Below, piece by piece: positions 1 to 9,419 of a stretch of 46,735 bases of DNA (within the stretch, counting starts at the first letter, position 1; every line of letters begins with the position of its first letter). The stretch is taken from positions 5,299 through 52,033 of the forward strand of contig JAOZKH010000004.1 of assembly GCA_029935405.1 (NCBI GenBank), written 5' to 3'. The stretch comes from Vallitaleaceae bacterium (GTDB lineage: Bacteria; Bacillota; Clostridia; Lachnospirales; Vallitaleaceae). The translations under genes were made by a program, and so were the position numbers. Below the pieces are notes generated by a model. The model was given only the letters and a program-made list of their open reading frames with translations. It did no database searches and was not told the origin of the DNA.

Positions 1-1
1 T

Positions 2-157
2 CGATATAGTTGTCAAGCAAGCTATGGAGCCGAAGTGAATTTTAATGATTTAAAAGGTAGCGAATGGTACTACAATAATGTAAAGATATTAGTAGAGGAC
101 ACTAGAAGTATAATTATAGATCAGATATACATTGATGATGTTCTGATTGTAGAATAA
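2..157 (+). CDS. C-terminal fragment of an unknown CDS (truncated by window edge)
   Basis: Frame 2 is open from the window edge: RYSCQASYGAEVNFNDLKGSEWYYNNVKILVEDTRSIIIDQIYIDDVLIVE*; followed by a terminator-like hairpin. Confidence 0.6.
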   Translation, partial: RYSCQASYGAEVNFNDLKGSEWYYNNVKILVEDTRSIIIDQIYIDDVLIVE

Positions 158-174
158 AAAAATACTGTACATAT

Positions 175-216
175 AAGAGTCCAACTCTTCTGTACTATAA
201 GATAAGTTGGACTCTT
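175..216. terminator. Bidirectional intrinsic terminator-like hairpin
   Basis: Perfect 12-bp arms aagagtccaact / agttggactctt between convergent genes. Confidence 0.75.
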
Positions 217-268
217 TAAGTATGCTCTTAAATTGTTAGCTAAGGTTCAAAAACTACATTTTGCTATC

Positions 269-1345
269 TTAATCATTATTGATAAGACTTAACATTTTTA
301 GTGCAATGTTTTTGGTATCGTTTTCATATTGAGGCCTTGCACAAGAGCGGGATTTAATGTTTAGTTCTTGTATATGAAATTCTCGAAGCTCTTCTTCTGT
401 GATTTGAAATGCATATTTACGTTCAAAAAGTTTTTCAACTAGTTCTTCATCTTCTGTATCATCTTGAACGAGAATGCCAAATGGTATATCAAGAATCAAA
501 CACTCAGAAACAGAAGACCAACCTCCCTTGATTAGTGCAAAGGAGCAAGCAGCTATATAATCTTGTGTGTGGGAAACTCTTTTTGGTAACTTAACAACGT
601 GGACATTTCCTTCAATAACTACGTTACCGGTTGTGAATATATTACCAGATGGGAAGTTAACCTTAAAGACTTCTTGTTTTTTCTCAACTTGACCAACGCT
701 CATATAAACTGCAGGCCAATAGGTTCTTTTAAGATCAGAAGTTGCCATATTGTTTACAAGGCGACAGACTAGGCCAACATCTTCCATAGGACAGTCAATA
801 CCTTCCATAGAATCTGAAAGTTCATATCTATACAATAAATCAAGTTGATTATAGAAATCTTTATAAATATTAAGAAGATCTTCTTGAAGGCCCATGGATT
901 TAAACCTGTTATACCAAGTATAGTTTGAGATGCCAATAACTTTTACACCTAACTTTTTACCAACCATGATTCCAAGAATGCTTATATCTGTAATGACAAT
1001 AGCTATATCCATAGCCTTCAACAGATTATGTTGATTCTTAACGCGACGTGGTAGTTCTCTTAGGTATTCACGAATGTTTTCTTCTGTTTCTTTGACGTTG
1101 ACTTTTAACGAGTTTTCGTAAAATGCTGAATTAGCATCAGTATCAACATCTATAAAAATAAGGCGTTCTTCATATTTTCTTAACCCTACTTTGGCATGAT
1201 CATTCTGATTTTTGTTACATGCAATCAAAACATTGTAGTCGCTGCTTTCAAGTATTTGTTCAATAATAGCCATACTTCTTGTCAAATGACCAAAGCCACT
1301 ATCTGTAATGTAATAAGCAATTGTTTTCATTAGTTGACCTCCCAA
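269..1345 (-). CDS. Glycosyltransferase-like protein (GT-B/MurG-like fold guess)
   Basis: 358 aa; N-terminal YYITDSGFGHLTRSMAI and C-terminal LIKGGWSSVSECLILDIPFGILVQDD resemble UDP-sugar glycosyltransferases. Confidence 0.6.
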   Translation of the reverse strand: MGGQLMKTIAYYITDSGFGHLTRSMAIIEQILESSDYNVLIACNKNQNDHAKVGLRKYEERLIFIDVDTDANSAFYENSLKVNVKETEENIREYLRELPRRVKNQHNLLKAMDIAIVITDISILGIMVGKKLGVKVIGISNYTWYNRFKSMGLQEDLLNIYKDFYNQLDLLYRYELSDSMEGIDCPMEDVGLVCRLVNNMATSDLKRTYWPAVYMSVGQVEKKQEVFKVNFPSGNIFTTGNVVIEGNVHVVKLPKRVSHTQDYIAACSFALIKGGWSSVSECLILDIPFGILVQDDTEDEELVEKLFERKYAFQITEEELREFHIQELNIKSRSCARPQYENDTKNIALKMLSLINND

Positions 1346-1354
1346 TCAATTGTT

Positions 1355-1413
1355 GGTTAGTGTGTCAAAACTGAGTTTCTCTAATTCTAATATGTAGTTT
1401 CGATACCTTAACC
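1355..1413. repeat. Short (59 bp) MITE-like inverted-repeat element, divergent copy of the 12213-12329 element
   Basis: ggttagtgtgtcaaaactgagtttctctaattcta...agtttcgataccttaacc; both ends match the termini of the 12.2 kb element. Confidence 0.6.
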
Positions 1414-1784
1414 ATTGTTAGATATATAAAATTATAGCATATTTTCATATGATTAATAAGGAAAATATTAACAAAATACTTTTGGCACTCTACTATAGTT
1501 GGTTTAATATAATTTAATGGTGCGTAGTATCCGCATAAGCAATTCGACCTACTGTTTGACAAATAGATAGGGCTATGGTACTATAATCATGATTTGGTCA
1601 GTAGGACAAAAATATTTGCCACTGAAAATCCAAGAAGAAATTCTTGACGAAGAAACAAAAGAAGAGCTTGGGGAAGCTTATATATCAAAGCACCATGGCT
1701 AGAAATATGTCGTGGTGCTTTAATGTACCTTATGAAATGTGGCTTTACATAAAAATAGAAGTATGTTACTATTACACTAGTAAA

Positions 1785-1801
1785 TGTTACAGAATTGTTA
1801 C
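1785..1801 (+). promoter_or_regulatory. WalR-type box TGTTAC-agaat-TGTTAC
   Basis: Exact match to TGTWAH-N5-TGTWAH, 70 bp upstream of the M23 peptidase start. Confidence 0.65.
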
Positions 1802-1870
1802 AAATATTCAAAATTATTACAGACATACAGAATAATTACAGATATGTATAGATATTAATCGGAGGAAATT

Positions 1871-3559
1871 ATGTACGGAGTCCCAAAGTTTCGTGAGAAT
1901 TTTTTTATGAAATATAAGAAAGAAGTGCTTTTGTCAGTAGGTGCAGTTATAACTATTGCAACGGTAGTTAGATTTGTTCCAGGTCAAGATGCTTCAAAAA
2001 CGCAAGAAGATAATCTAAGTAATGCAATTGTTATAGAAGAAGTTAAACCAATAATCGGTTATAGAATAGTTATTAACGGAGCTGAAGTTGGCGTTATAGC
2101 CGATGAAGCTTCTATAGATGATTTAGTAAATAAAGCGTATAATAAACTAGTTAAAGAAATAGGTTATGACCCTGAGATTACTGTTAAACCTGCGCTAATA
2201 CCGACTAGTGATGGAGAATTAACACTAGATACTTCAGATATAATTGAAGGATTAAAATCAGAATTATACTATACACTGGGTGATGTTAAACAAAAAGCAT
2301 ATGTTATGCGTATAGGTGATGATTTTACTGTTGCTCTTGAGAGTATAGAAGCAGTGAAACAAGTTCTTTGTAATGCACAAGAAAAGATTATTAACACAGA
2401 TATGGCTTTTGAAATTGATTTTGATAATAACGAGCATAATTCTATGGTAATGACACCAAAGGTACTTATGATAGAGCCTGAAGAAGCTACACTAAACTTA
2501 TCAACAGCAGCAGGTGAAGCGGCTGAAGTTACCATAAAGGAAGAAAAAGCAGTAGAAATAGAAAATGCAGAAGATGAAGATGAAGATGAAGAAAATGCAG
2601 AAGATGCAGTAGATTCCGATATTGAAGAGGAGCCGGTAGATAATGGTGTTCTCAAGGAAATTGAATTTGCAGAAGATATTGCAATAGTAGAAGTTTTTGT
2701 TGATCCGTCAGAATTAGTTGATGTTGAAACAGCAACAGAATTAATAACAAAAGAAAATGAAGAAGAAAAGATCTATTTTGTTGAAAGTGGAGATAGTCCA
2801 TGGCTAATAGCTAATCAAAACGATATGTCATTAAAAGATTTATATAAGATGAATCCGGGGCTAGAAGAACAAGAAAAATCAATACACATTGGTGATGAAG
2901 TAATTATTATGGTTCCTGAACCAGAGCTTAAGGTTGAGACAAAGATAGAAATTATTTATTCTGAACCGATTTATAGAGAGACGACTTATGTTAAGGACGC
3001 TAATACTTATGTAGGCAGACAAACTGTCATTGATAATGGTAGTGATGGTGTTATGGAAATTACAGCTATTTTGACAAAATTAAATGGCGAAGAGATAGAG
3101 AGAGAAATTATTAACAAAGAAAAATTAGTTGATCCTGTAAATAAAATTGTTTCAAAAGGTTCTAAACCATTTCCAGTAAAAGGAGCAACAGGTAGTTATA
3201 TTTTTCCTGTGTCAGGTTATGTTATCACTAGCCCTTTCGGGTATAGATGGGGATCATTTCATCATGGTGTTGATTTAGCATTAGCAACTGGTAATCCTGT
3301 TGTAGCTGCTGATGGAGGCACGATAATCTTTGCAGGATGGAAGAATACATATGGTTATATGGTGGATATAGATCATGGGAATGGTGTTACGACGAGATAC
3401 GCTCATAATTCAAAGATATTAGTTTCGGTGGGGCAAGCGGTTTCAAAAGGTGAAGATATTGCTGAGGTAGGTAGCACAGGCAGAAGTACAGGACCTCATG
3501 TTCATTTTGAAATCAGATTTGACGGGGTTGCAGCAAATCCAATGAATTATTTAGAATAA
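1871..3559 (+). CDS. Membrane-anchored LysM/G5-domain M23 family metallopeptidase
   Basis: N-terminal TM; LysM-like YFVESGDSPWLIANQNDMSLKDLYKMNPG; G5-like segment; M23 motifs HHGVDLA and HVHFEI; RBS ggagg. Confidence 0.9.
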   Translation: MYGVPKFRENFFMKYKKEVLLSVGAVITIATVVRFVPGQDASKTQEDNLSNAIVIEEVKPIIGYRIVINGAEVGVIADEASIDDLVNKAYNKLVKEIGYDPEITVKPALIPTSDGELTLDTSDIIEGLKSELYYTLGDVKQKAYVMRIGDDFTVALESIEAVKQVLCNAQEKIINTDMAFEIDFDNNEHNSMVMTPKVLMIEPEEATLNLSTAAGEAAEVTIKEEKAVEIENAEDEDEDEENAEDAVDSDIEEEPVDNGVLKEIEFAEDIAIVEVFVDPSELVDVETATELITKENEEEKIYFVESGDSPWLIANQNDMSLKDLYKMNPGLEEQEKSIHIGDEVIIMVPEPELKVETKIEIIYSEPIYRETTYVKDANTYVGRQTVIDNGSDGVMEITAILTKLNGEEIEREIINKEKLVDPVNKIVSKGSKPFPVKGATGSYIFPVSGYVITSPFGYRWGSFHHGVDLALATGNPVVAADGGTIIFAGWKNTYGYMVDIDHGNGVTTRYAHNSKILVSVGQAVSKGEDIAEVGSTGRSTGPHVHFEIRFDGVAANPMNYLE

Positions 3560-3616
3560 TTGATATAAAGATGTAGGACAAAGCATCTATTGATAAAAGG
3601 GAATATTATCTAGTAA

Positions 3617-3643
3617 GAAAAAGCCGGTTAATCTGGCTTTTTT
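3617..3643 (+). terminator. Intrinsic terminator
   Basis: aaaaagccggttaatctggctttttt hairpin plus T-tract after the M23 gene. Confidence 0.75.
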
Positions 3644-3698
3644 CTTGCTAAGTAATAGATAATTCTGTTATTATGTATGAATAGGAAGGTGTGATGCA

Positions 3699-4388
3699 AT
3701 GAATGGCAAGATATTAGTGGTAGACGATGAAAAGGCAATTGTAGATATACTAAAATTTAATTTAAAAAGAGAAGGATTTGATGTTGTGACAGCATATGAT
3801 GGAGAAGCTGGTCTAGAGGCGTTTCATTATGAGAATCCTGATTTGATGCTACTTGATATTATGATGCCTAAAATGGATGGCTTAGCGCTGTGCAAAAAAG
3901 TGCGCGAAACATCAAGTGTGCCTATTATTATGTTAACGGCAAGAGCAGAAGAAGTGGATAAAGTTCTAGGACTTGAGTTTGGAGCTGATGATTATATAAC
4001 AAAACCATTTGGTGTAAGAGAACTTGTTGCAAGAGTGAAAGCTAATCTTAGAAGACAAGCTATGGATAAACCTGTGGAAGATAATAGTCAAGTTCTTAAA
4101 TTTGGAAGCTTTGTTATTGATATTAATAAATATGAAGTTACTAAGGATGGCAAGGTTATTGAACTTACAATACGTGAATATGAGCTGCTTAAATTTTTGG
4201 CGAGTCAGAAACATCAAATATTCTCAAGAGAGCAGTTGCTTGAACAGGTTTGGGGATATGAATATTATGGTGATGTAAGGACAGTGGATGTTACGGTTAG
4301 AAGACTTAGAGAAAAAGTTGAAGATGTGCCAAGTAAACCGAAACTTATTTTAACAAAGAGAGGTATTGGATATTATTTTAAAGGTTAA
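3699..4388 (+). CDS. walR: OmpR/PhoB-family response regulator, WalR/YycF-like
   Basis: Receiver DD...D...K motifs (VVDDE, LLDIMMP, ITKPFG) and winged-helix GYEYYGDVRTVDVTVRRLREK; next to WalK, YycH-like and YycI-like genes. Confidence 0.88.
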   Translation: MNGKILVVDDEKAIVDILKFNLKREGFDVVTAYDGEAGLEAFHYENPDLMLLDIMMPKMDGLALCKKVRETSSVPIIMLTARAEEVDKVLGLEFGADDYITKPFGVRELVARVKANLRRQAMDKPVEDNSQVLKFGSFVIDINKYEVTKDGKVIELTIREYELLKFLASQKHQIFSREQLLEQVWGYEYYGDVRTVDVTVRRLREKVEDVPSKPKLILTKRGIGYYFKG

Positions 4389-4400
4389 GGATGCTAAGAT

Positions 4401-6179
4401 ATGAGTAGAAGTATACGCTGGAGGATGGTTACGATTTTTGTGTTACTTGTTGTTATTGTTATGATGGTAAGTGGTACTTGGATTGTTTTTCGAACCAGAG
4501 ATTATGAGCAAAATTTAATAGAAGAAGCTTTGCTTGATGCAGTAAATGGGATACAGGTTTCTGTGAAAACAGATCAACCGATAACTGAAATTAAGTCAGA
4601 TGCTATTGAAGTAATATCACAAAATGAAGCGACCCTTAAAAATATGAGTATTTATTTGCTTGATAATCAGGGAGCAGTGGTATATACACAGGCACAAGCA
4701 ACTGCGGAAGAAGGATTCTACACCTTCCAGGTTATGAGTGCATTAGCAGGTAATGATAGTGTGAAGTTTGATGAATTGCATCCTTCAGGGGAAGGCAACT
4801 ATATTGGCTGTGCAAGAAGTATTAGTAAAGACGAGGAAGTTGTATTTGTAGTTTATTTAGTTGCTTCAACTCAAATCGTACAGCAAAAAATAAATAACAC
4901 TGTTATAATCATTACTATTGCAGTTTTATTAGCAATAGTTTTATCAGTAATATTAGCGTTTGTTTTTAGCAATTTTTTAACAAAACCTCTTTATGCATTG
5001 TCGTTGAAAGCAAGGGAAATGGCAACAGGGGAGTTAGATAAACCGATGGAAGTTATTTCAAATGATGAAATAGGTGCGCTGACGACTAACTTTAATAAGA
5101 TGGCTTTTTCTCTTAATGAAACACTAGGAGAGATAGCTAGTGAAAAGAATAAGATGGAAACAGTGATTACACATATGACGGACGGAATATTAGTGTTTGA
5201 TAACTTCGGGATTGTAATTCATAAAAATCCTGCGGCGATAAGAATGTTAAAATTAGGCCATTTCATGTCCTATAAAGATATTTTTGGAGAGAAAACTGAT
5301 GTTGAGTATTTAGAACTTCTTAAAGATACGGAATTTACAACTAAAAAGATAAATATATTTCTTGATGAAGAGTATTTTGGAGTAGATTTTGCAAAGTATA
5401 TAGATAATGACGGTACAGTTCTTGGAGTAATAAGCGTAATACAAGATATTACTGAGCATAAAAAACTTGAAAAGATACAAAAGGATTTTGTGGCAAATGT
5501 GAGTCATGAGCTAAGAACGCCATTAACTACAATAAAAAGTTATACCGAGACATTGTTAGAAGGTGCAGTTGATGATTTTGAAACAACAAATCAATTTCTT
5601 AAAGTTATTAATAATGAGAGTGATAGAATGACTGATTTGGTTCAGGATTTACTAGAGTTATCTAAAATCGATAATCAAAAAGAAATAATCGAAGAAGAAA
5701 TTGTTGATTTGACAAAACTAGTGAGTAGAAGTGTTGAAAATTACAAAATTCATACAGACAAGAAGTATCAGGAACTTGCAATGGAAAGTACTCATGGAGA
5801 ATATATTGTGATTGGAGATGCTAAGAAAATTGAACAAGTTCTTAAAAATATTTTATCAAATGCAGCAAAGTATAGTGAAAATCATGCTTCTATCAATGTA
5901 AAGCTATCATCTAATCTAAGATATCATAAAATAAGTGTTTCAGACACAGGTTTAGGTATTCCTGAAGATGATTTAGAGCATATTTTTGATCGCTTTTATC
6001 GAGTTGACAAAGCTAGGTCAAGAGAAATGGGCGGTACGGGTCTAGGACTTGCAATTGCCAAAGAAATCATGGAACTACATAATGGGAAACTAACAGTTAA
6101 GTCTAAGTTAAATGAAGGCACAACTTTTACACTGTATTTCCCTATACATCATTTTGATGATGAACTTAATGTTATATAA
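4401..6179 (+). CDS. walK: Sensor histidine kinase WalK/YycG-like (TM, extracellular domain, HAMP, PAS, HisKA, HATPase)
   Basis: FVANVSHELRTPLTTIKSYTETLLEGA; N-box NILSNAAKYS; DTGLGIPEDDLEHIFDRFYRVDKARSREMGGTGLGLAI. Confidence 0.88.
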   Translation: MSRSIRWRMVTIFVLLVVIVMMVSGTWIVFRTRDYEQNLIEEALLDAVNGIQVSVKTDQPITEIKSDAIEVISQNEATLKNMSIYLLDNQGAVVYTQAQATAEEGFYTFQVMSALAGNDSVKFDELHPSGEGNYIGCARSISKDEEVVFVVYLVASTQIVQQKINNTVIIITIAVLLAIVLSVILAFVFSNFLTKPLYALSLKAREMATGELDKPMEVISNDEIGALTTNFNKMAFSLNETLGEIASEKNKMETVITHMTDGILVFDNFGIVIHKNPAAIRMLKLGHFMSYKDIFGEKTDVEYLELLKDTEFTTKKINIFLDEEYFGVDFAKYIDNDGTVLGVISVIQDITEHKKLEKIQKDFVANVSHELRTPLTTIKSYTETLLEGAVDDFETTNQFLKVINNESDRMTDLVQDLLELSKIDNQKEIIEEEIVDLTKLVSRSVENYKIHTDKKYQELAMESTHGEYIVIGDAKKIEQVLKNILSNAAKYSENHASINVKLSSNLRYHKISVSDTGLGIPEDDLEHIFDRFYRVDKARSREMGGTGLGLAIAKEIMELHNGKLTVKSKLNEGTTFTLYFPIHHFDDELNVI

Positions 6180-6191
6180 TAGTTAATGTTT

Positions 6192-6208
6192 TGTAACATT
6201 ACTGTAAT
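6192..6208 (+). promoter_or_regulatory. WalR-type box TGTAAC-attac-TGTAAT
   Basis: Exact match to TGTWAH-N5-TGTWAH between walK and the next gene. Confidence 0.6.
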
Positions 6209-6257
6209 ACTTGATTGATATACTACTTGTAGTTATGTAAGAATAGGAGAGTTAGCG

Positions 6258-7013
6258 ATGAATATCAGTCGTAGAATATTATTGGCAATTTCATTATGTT
6301 TCATATTTGCTCCATTATTTGGGTTTTCGATTTATGCAACTGATGGAAATTCTGATTATTTGAATTTTGGTGATTATATCTGGCAACAAGAGGATAAGGA
6401 ATCAGATGATTTTGTTGAAGAAAATGTTAAGATGACAACAGAAGTAATAGATTACTTTGAATTAACAAATGCTGACTTGCGCAAGATGGTTGAAGCTAAT
6501 GAAATGTCAACTTATATGTTGCCAACCTTCAAAATATATGAACTTGAGAACCAAAATAAAGAACTCCTTAAAGATTTAGGAAGTCTTAGAATAACAACCG
6601 GGTTTGCAAGAAGTAAAGTCACCACTTTTTCAAAAACAAAGTACATTGAAGGATTTGGAATAGAAGGAACAATAATTGGCTTGTATGTTTTTCACTATAA
6701 AAATGCGACAAACCTTATTGACGAATCAATTGATAAACAACTTGTAGTAACTCAAGATGATTTGATTGAGTTAGGTGCATCAGGGTTATATAGTGAAACT
6801 ATTAATCTTAATTATATCGGATCTAATTATGTATTACTTACTATTAAAGAACCTATTTCAGAAAAGGTAGTATATAGATTGTATAATGTTTACCGCGAAG
6901 AAGCAATTAAGCGCGAACTGTTAGAGAACGTTAATATTAATTTTTTTGAAGAAGAGGTTGAAGGTCCAACATTTAAAGAATTTGTACCAAAAATTATAGA
7001 TTTTGGCTTATAG
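6258..7013 (+). CDS. Secreted/anchored protein of unknown function in the wal operon
   Basis: 251 aa, signal-like N-terminus MNISRRILLAISLCFIFAPLFGFSIYA; RBS aggaga; no family recognised. Confidence 0.7.
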   Translation: MNISRRILLAISLCFIFAPLFGFSIYATDGNSDYLNFGDYIWQQEDKESDDFVEENVKMTTEVIDYFELTNADLRKMVEANEMSTYMLPTFKIYELENQNKELLKDLGSLRITTGFARSKVTTFSKTKYIEGFGIEGTIIGLYVFHYKNATNLIDESIDKQLVVTQDDLIELGASGLYSETINLNYIGSNYVLLTIKEPISEKVVYRLYNVYREEAIKRELLENVNINFFEEEVEGPTFKEFVPKIIDFGL

Positions 7014-7016
7014 AAG

Positions 7017-8408
7017 GTGAATGTTATGCCCAAAGCAATTGTTAAGACGATTATATTAGTCGCATTAGTTGTATTAAGTATTTATCAAATAGCTATGTTA
7101 TGGTTTGATTACCCGTCAGACCGTAACTTTTTTTATAGTATTATTGATTCGGAAAGTTCTTTAACAGAACCAAATGAAAATGAAGGATTTGAGTTGTTTT
7201 ATCCTATTCGCGTGGCTACGTATCAAGGCATTAGCAGTAATTATGAATTAATGGAGCTAAGTAGTAACGATGGAGTAGATATTGCTGCTAATGGATTGGC
7301 AGTTATTCGTAGAGCGTTTATTAAAGGCCGTCATGACAATGAGTATATTAGAGAAGAAGAATTATGGGACAAGCAGCATGTGCTACTTGAGTTACCTTTT
7401 ACATTTGAATATAAAATAATTAATAACAATTTGAATGTTGATAGTTCTTGGCTTACTGAAACAATGAGCTTTGATAGGGTATATATATACCCTGCTCAAT
7501 TTGCAGATGAGTATATGAAGGTGATATTTGCTGATAAAACCCTTGATAAACGTTTTGCATGTACTATTTTGATTGATGATATAAAAGTGCTTAATGAAGC
7601 TATGGTAAAGTATAATGACCAAGATAATACTATAGGTAAGGCAACTAATAAGATATTATATGCTTCAACTAAGCAAAAGCACCTTAATATGTTTAACGAA
7701 GATCTGCTATTGCCGATTAATGGTCAATATTATGACTTGCTTAAAAACTTATATGGAGATATGTATTTTTACGATGGAATTAAACGTAATAAAGAAGCAA
7801 TTGAAGAATTTGTAAACTATTTTTTTGCAAATCCTGAAGTGGCATGGAATACTGAAACGTCGGAAGTAATTAGATTTGGTGACTTAGAAGTAGTGGTGAG
7901 TTATGATGATACAGGGTTGTTTGTCTATGAATTAATAGAAGAAATGGACATAAAGGAAACTTCTCTTAATAATGCATATGTAGTTGCTAGTGAATTTTTA
8001 AAGCGAGATACCATATTAAATCAAATAGAATATGAATTAGCTGGGTATCAAGTGAATGATGAAGGTGTTACATACTATTATGATTATTATTATAGAGGAA
8101 TACCAATTATATTTGGGAATATGTACAAAGATTATGGGCAATATTATCCTATGGAAATAACAGTAAATAGTAGTACGGTTAAGTCTTATAAAAGGCTACT
8201 ATGGAAATCGCAGGAAGTGGTTATTCAAGGGAATCCTTTTGAAGTAAGGTATCAAAAACCATTGGATTTTCTATTGTCTATAGAAGGTAATGATGTGAAA
8301 ATTGATAAAATGTACTTAGGTTATTATAATCTTACAATAAGTGATGGAGCATACTTGCAATGGATTATTGAACTTCCAAACGGAAGGAGAGCCTATGAAT
8401 TGGAATAA
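7017..8408 (+). CDS. YycH-like WalK accessory protein
   Basis: N-terminal TM plus large extracellular domain; position walRK-X-yycH-yycI; RPLDFLLSIEG-like C-terminal context. Confidence 0.7.
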   Translation: MNVMPKAIVKTIILVALVVLSIYQIAMLWFDYPSDRNFFYSIIDSESSLTEPNENEGFELFYPIRVATYQGISSNYELMELSSNDGVDIAANGLAVIRRAFIKGRHDNEYIREEELWDKQHVLLELPFTFEYKIINNNLNVDSSWLTETMSFDRVYIYPAQFADEYMKVIFADKTLDKRFACTILIDDIKVLNEAMVKYNDQDNTIGKATNKILYASTKQKHLNMFNEDLLLPINGQYYDLLKNLYGDMYFYDGIKRNKEAIEEFVNYFFANPEVAWNTETSEVIRFGDLEVVVSYDDTGLFVYELIEEMDIKETSLNNAYVVASEFLKRDTILNQIEYELAGYQVNDEGVTYYYDYYYRGIPIIFGNMYKDYGQYYPMEITVNSSTVKSYKRLLWKSQEVVIQGNPFEVRYQKPLDFLLSIEGNDVKIDKMYLGYYNLTISDGAYLQWIIELPNGRRAYELE

Positions 8409-9294
8409 AGTTATAAATGTATTTATACTTATTTTTATAGTTGTTAATATGCTTCTTTTTGCATATCAAAAATCTTATGAGAGCAAAAAATATACATTAC
8501 CAGATGAAAAGAATGCCCAACTCCAGACAACGCTTAACAATAAAGGTATAATTATATATGATTTTAATGCTAAGTATTACCCCATGTATCAACTTCAGTT
8601 AAATGTACCTCAGAATGATAAGGAACAAATTGTTAATAATATACTTATTGAAAACTACCGAATTCAAATAGATCCTACGACTTTGGGCGAACGAGTTTAC
8701 ACTGAAGATGAGTCTTTGATATTTTATGTTGGGGAACAGGAAGGGTATATATATTACAATAGTGAAAATTCACATTATATACCAGAAGATATGACGATAG
8801 ATAATGTTTATAAAGTAATTGATGAATTTGCAAAGGACTTATTTGGTGATGATATTAATATGGTTGTGACTCACCGAACAAGTATCGAAGATACTTCTGA
8901 CAGAGGTTATAGAATAGAAATGAACGAAGTGTTTGGTAGTGATAACAATGTTGTGTTTCAATCAGTAATAAAACTTCACATTACTGAAAAGGGAATAAAA
9001 GAAGCATTAGCGGTACGTTATATACCAGTGGATTATATAGGTGATATTCGTAATATATATCCCTTTGATGAGGCGTTATATAGTTTGATGTACTTTATTG
9101 AAGATGAACGTAAAACCAATGTATTAGAAGAGAATCAAGAAAAAATAATTAGAAATATAGAAGTAGGATATTACTTCGTTGATTTAGATAGTAAAAGACT
9201 ATCTTATCAACTAGACCCTCACTATCGTATTATATTTAAAAATGGTGAAACCTATTATGTTAATGCTTATACAAACATAGTTATTAAGCCATAG
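8395..9294 (+). CDS. YycI-like WalK accessory protein (start moved from 8341 to 8395)
   Basis: MNWNKVINVFILIFIVVNMLLFAYQ is YycI-like; RBS ggaaggaga precedes ATG 8395; 14-nt overlap with the upstream gene. Confidence 0.75.
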   Translation: MNWNKVINVFILIFIVVNMLLFAYQKSYESKKYTLPDEKNAQLQTTLNNKGIIIYDFNAKYYPMYQLQLNVPQNDKEQIVNNILIENYRIQIDPTTLGERVYTEDESLIFYVGEQEGYIYYNSENSHYIPEDMTIDNVYKVIDEFAKDLFGDDINMVVTHRTSIEDTSDRGYRIEMNEVFGSDNNVVFQSVIKLHITEKGIKEALAVRYIPVDYIGDIRNIYPFDEALYSLMYFIEDERKTNVLEENQEKIIRNIEVGYYFVDLDSKRLSYQLDPHYRIIFKNGETYYVNAYTNIVIKP

Positions 9295-9419
9295 TAGAGT
9301 AGCGTTTGGCGTGTTTAACTTGTTGATTTAGAGAGCAATCTATGTTATACTCACTTTGGTCTGTAAAAGAGGCTAAAAAATTTGATTAAATATGTCGGAA
9401 ACGGCTTTGAGGTGTATAG

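Noticed and set aside
1365-1562. Minus-strand 65-aa ORF
   Set aside because: Runs through the MITE-like repeat and AT-rich intergenic DNA; no domain or RBS.
1644-1835. 63-aa + ORF before the M23 gene
   Set aside because: Overlaps the hairpin and WalR box; looks like chance reading of regulatory DNA.
1600-1860. c-di-AMP or c-di-GMP riboswitch in the M23 leader
   Set aside because: Hairpin present but I could not find conserved motifs of either class.
2269-2655. Minus-strand 128-aa Ser-rich ORF opposite the M23 gene
   Set aside because: Antisense shadow of the gaa/gat-rich acidic linker; no RBS or domain.
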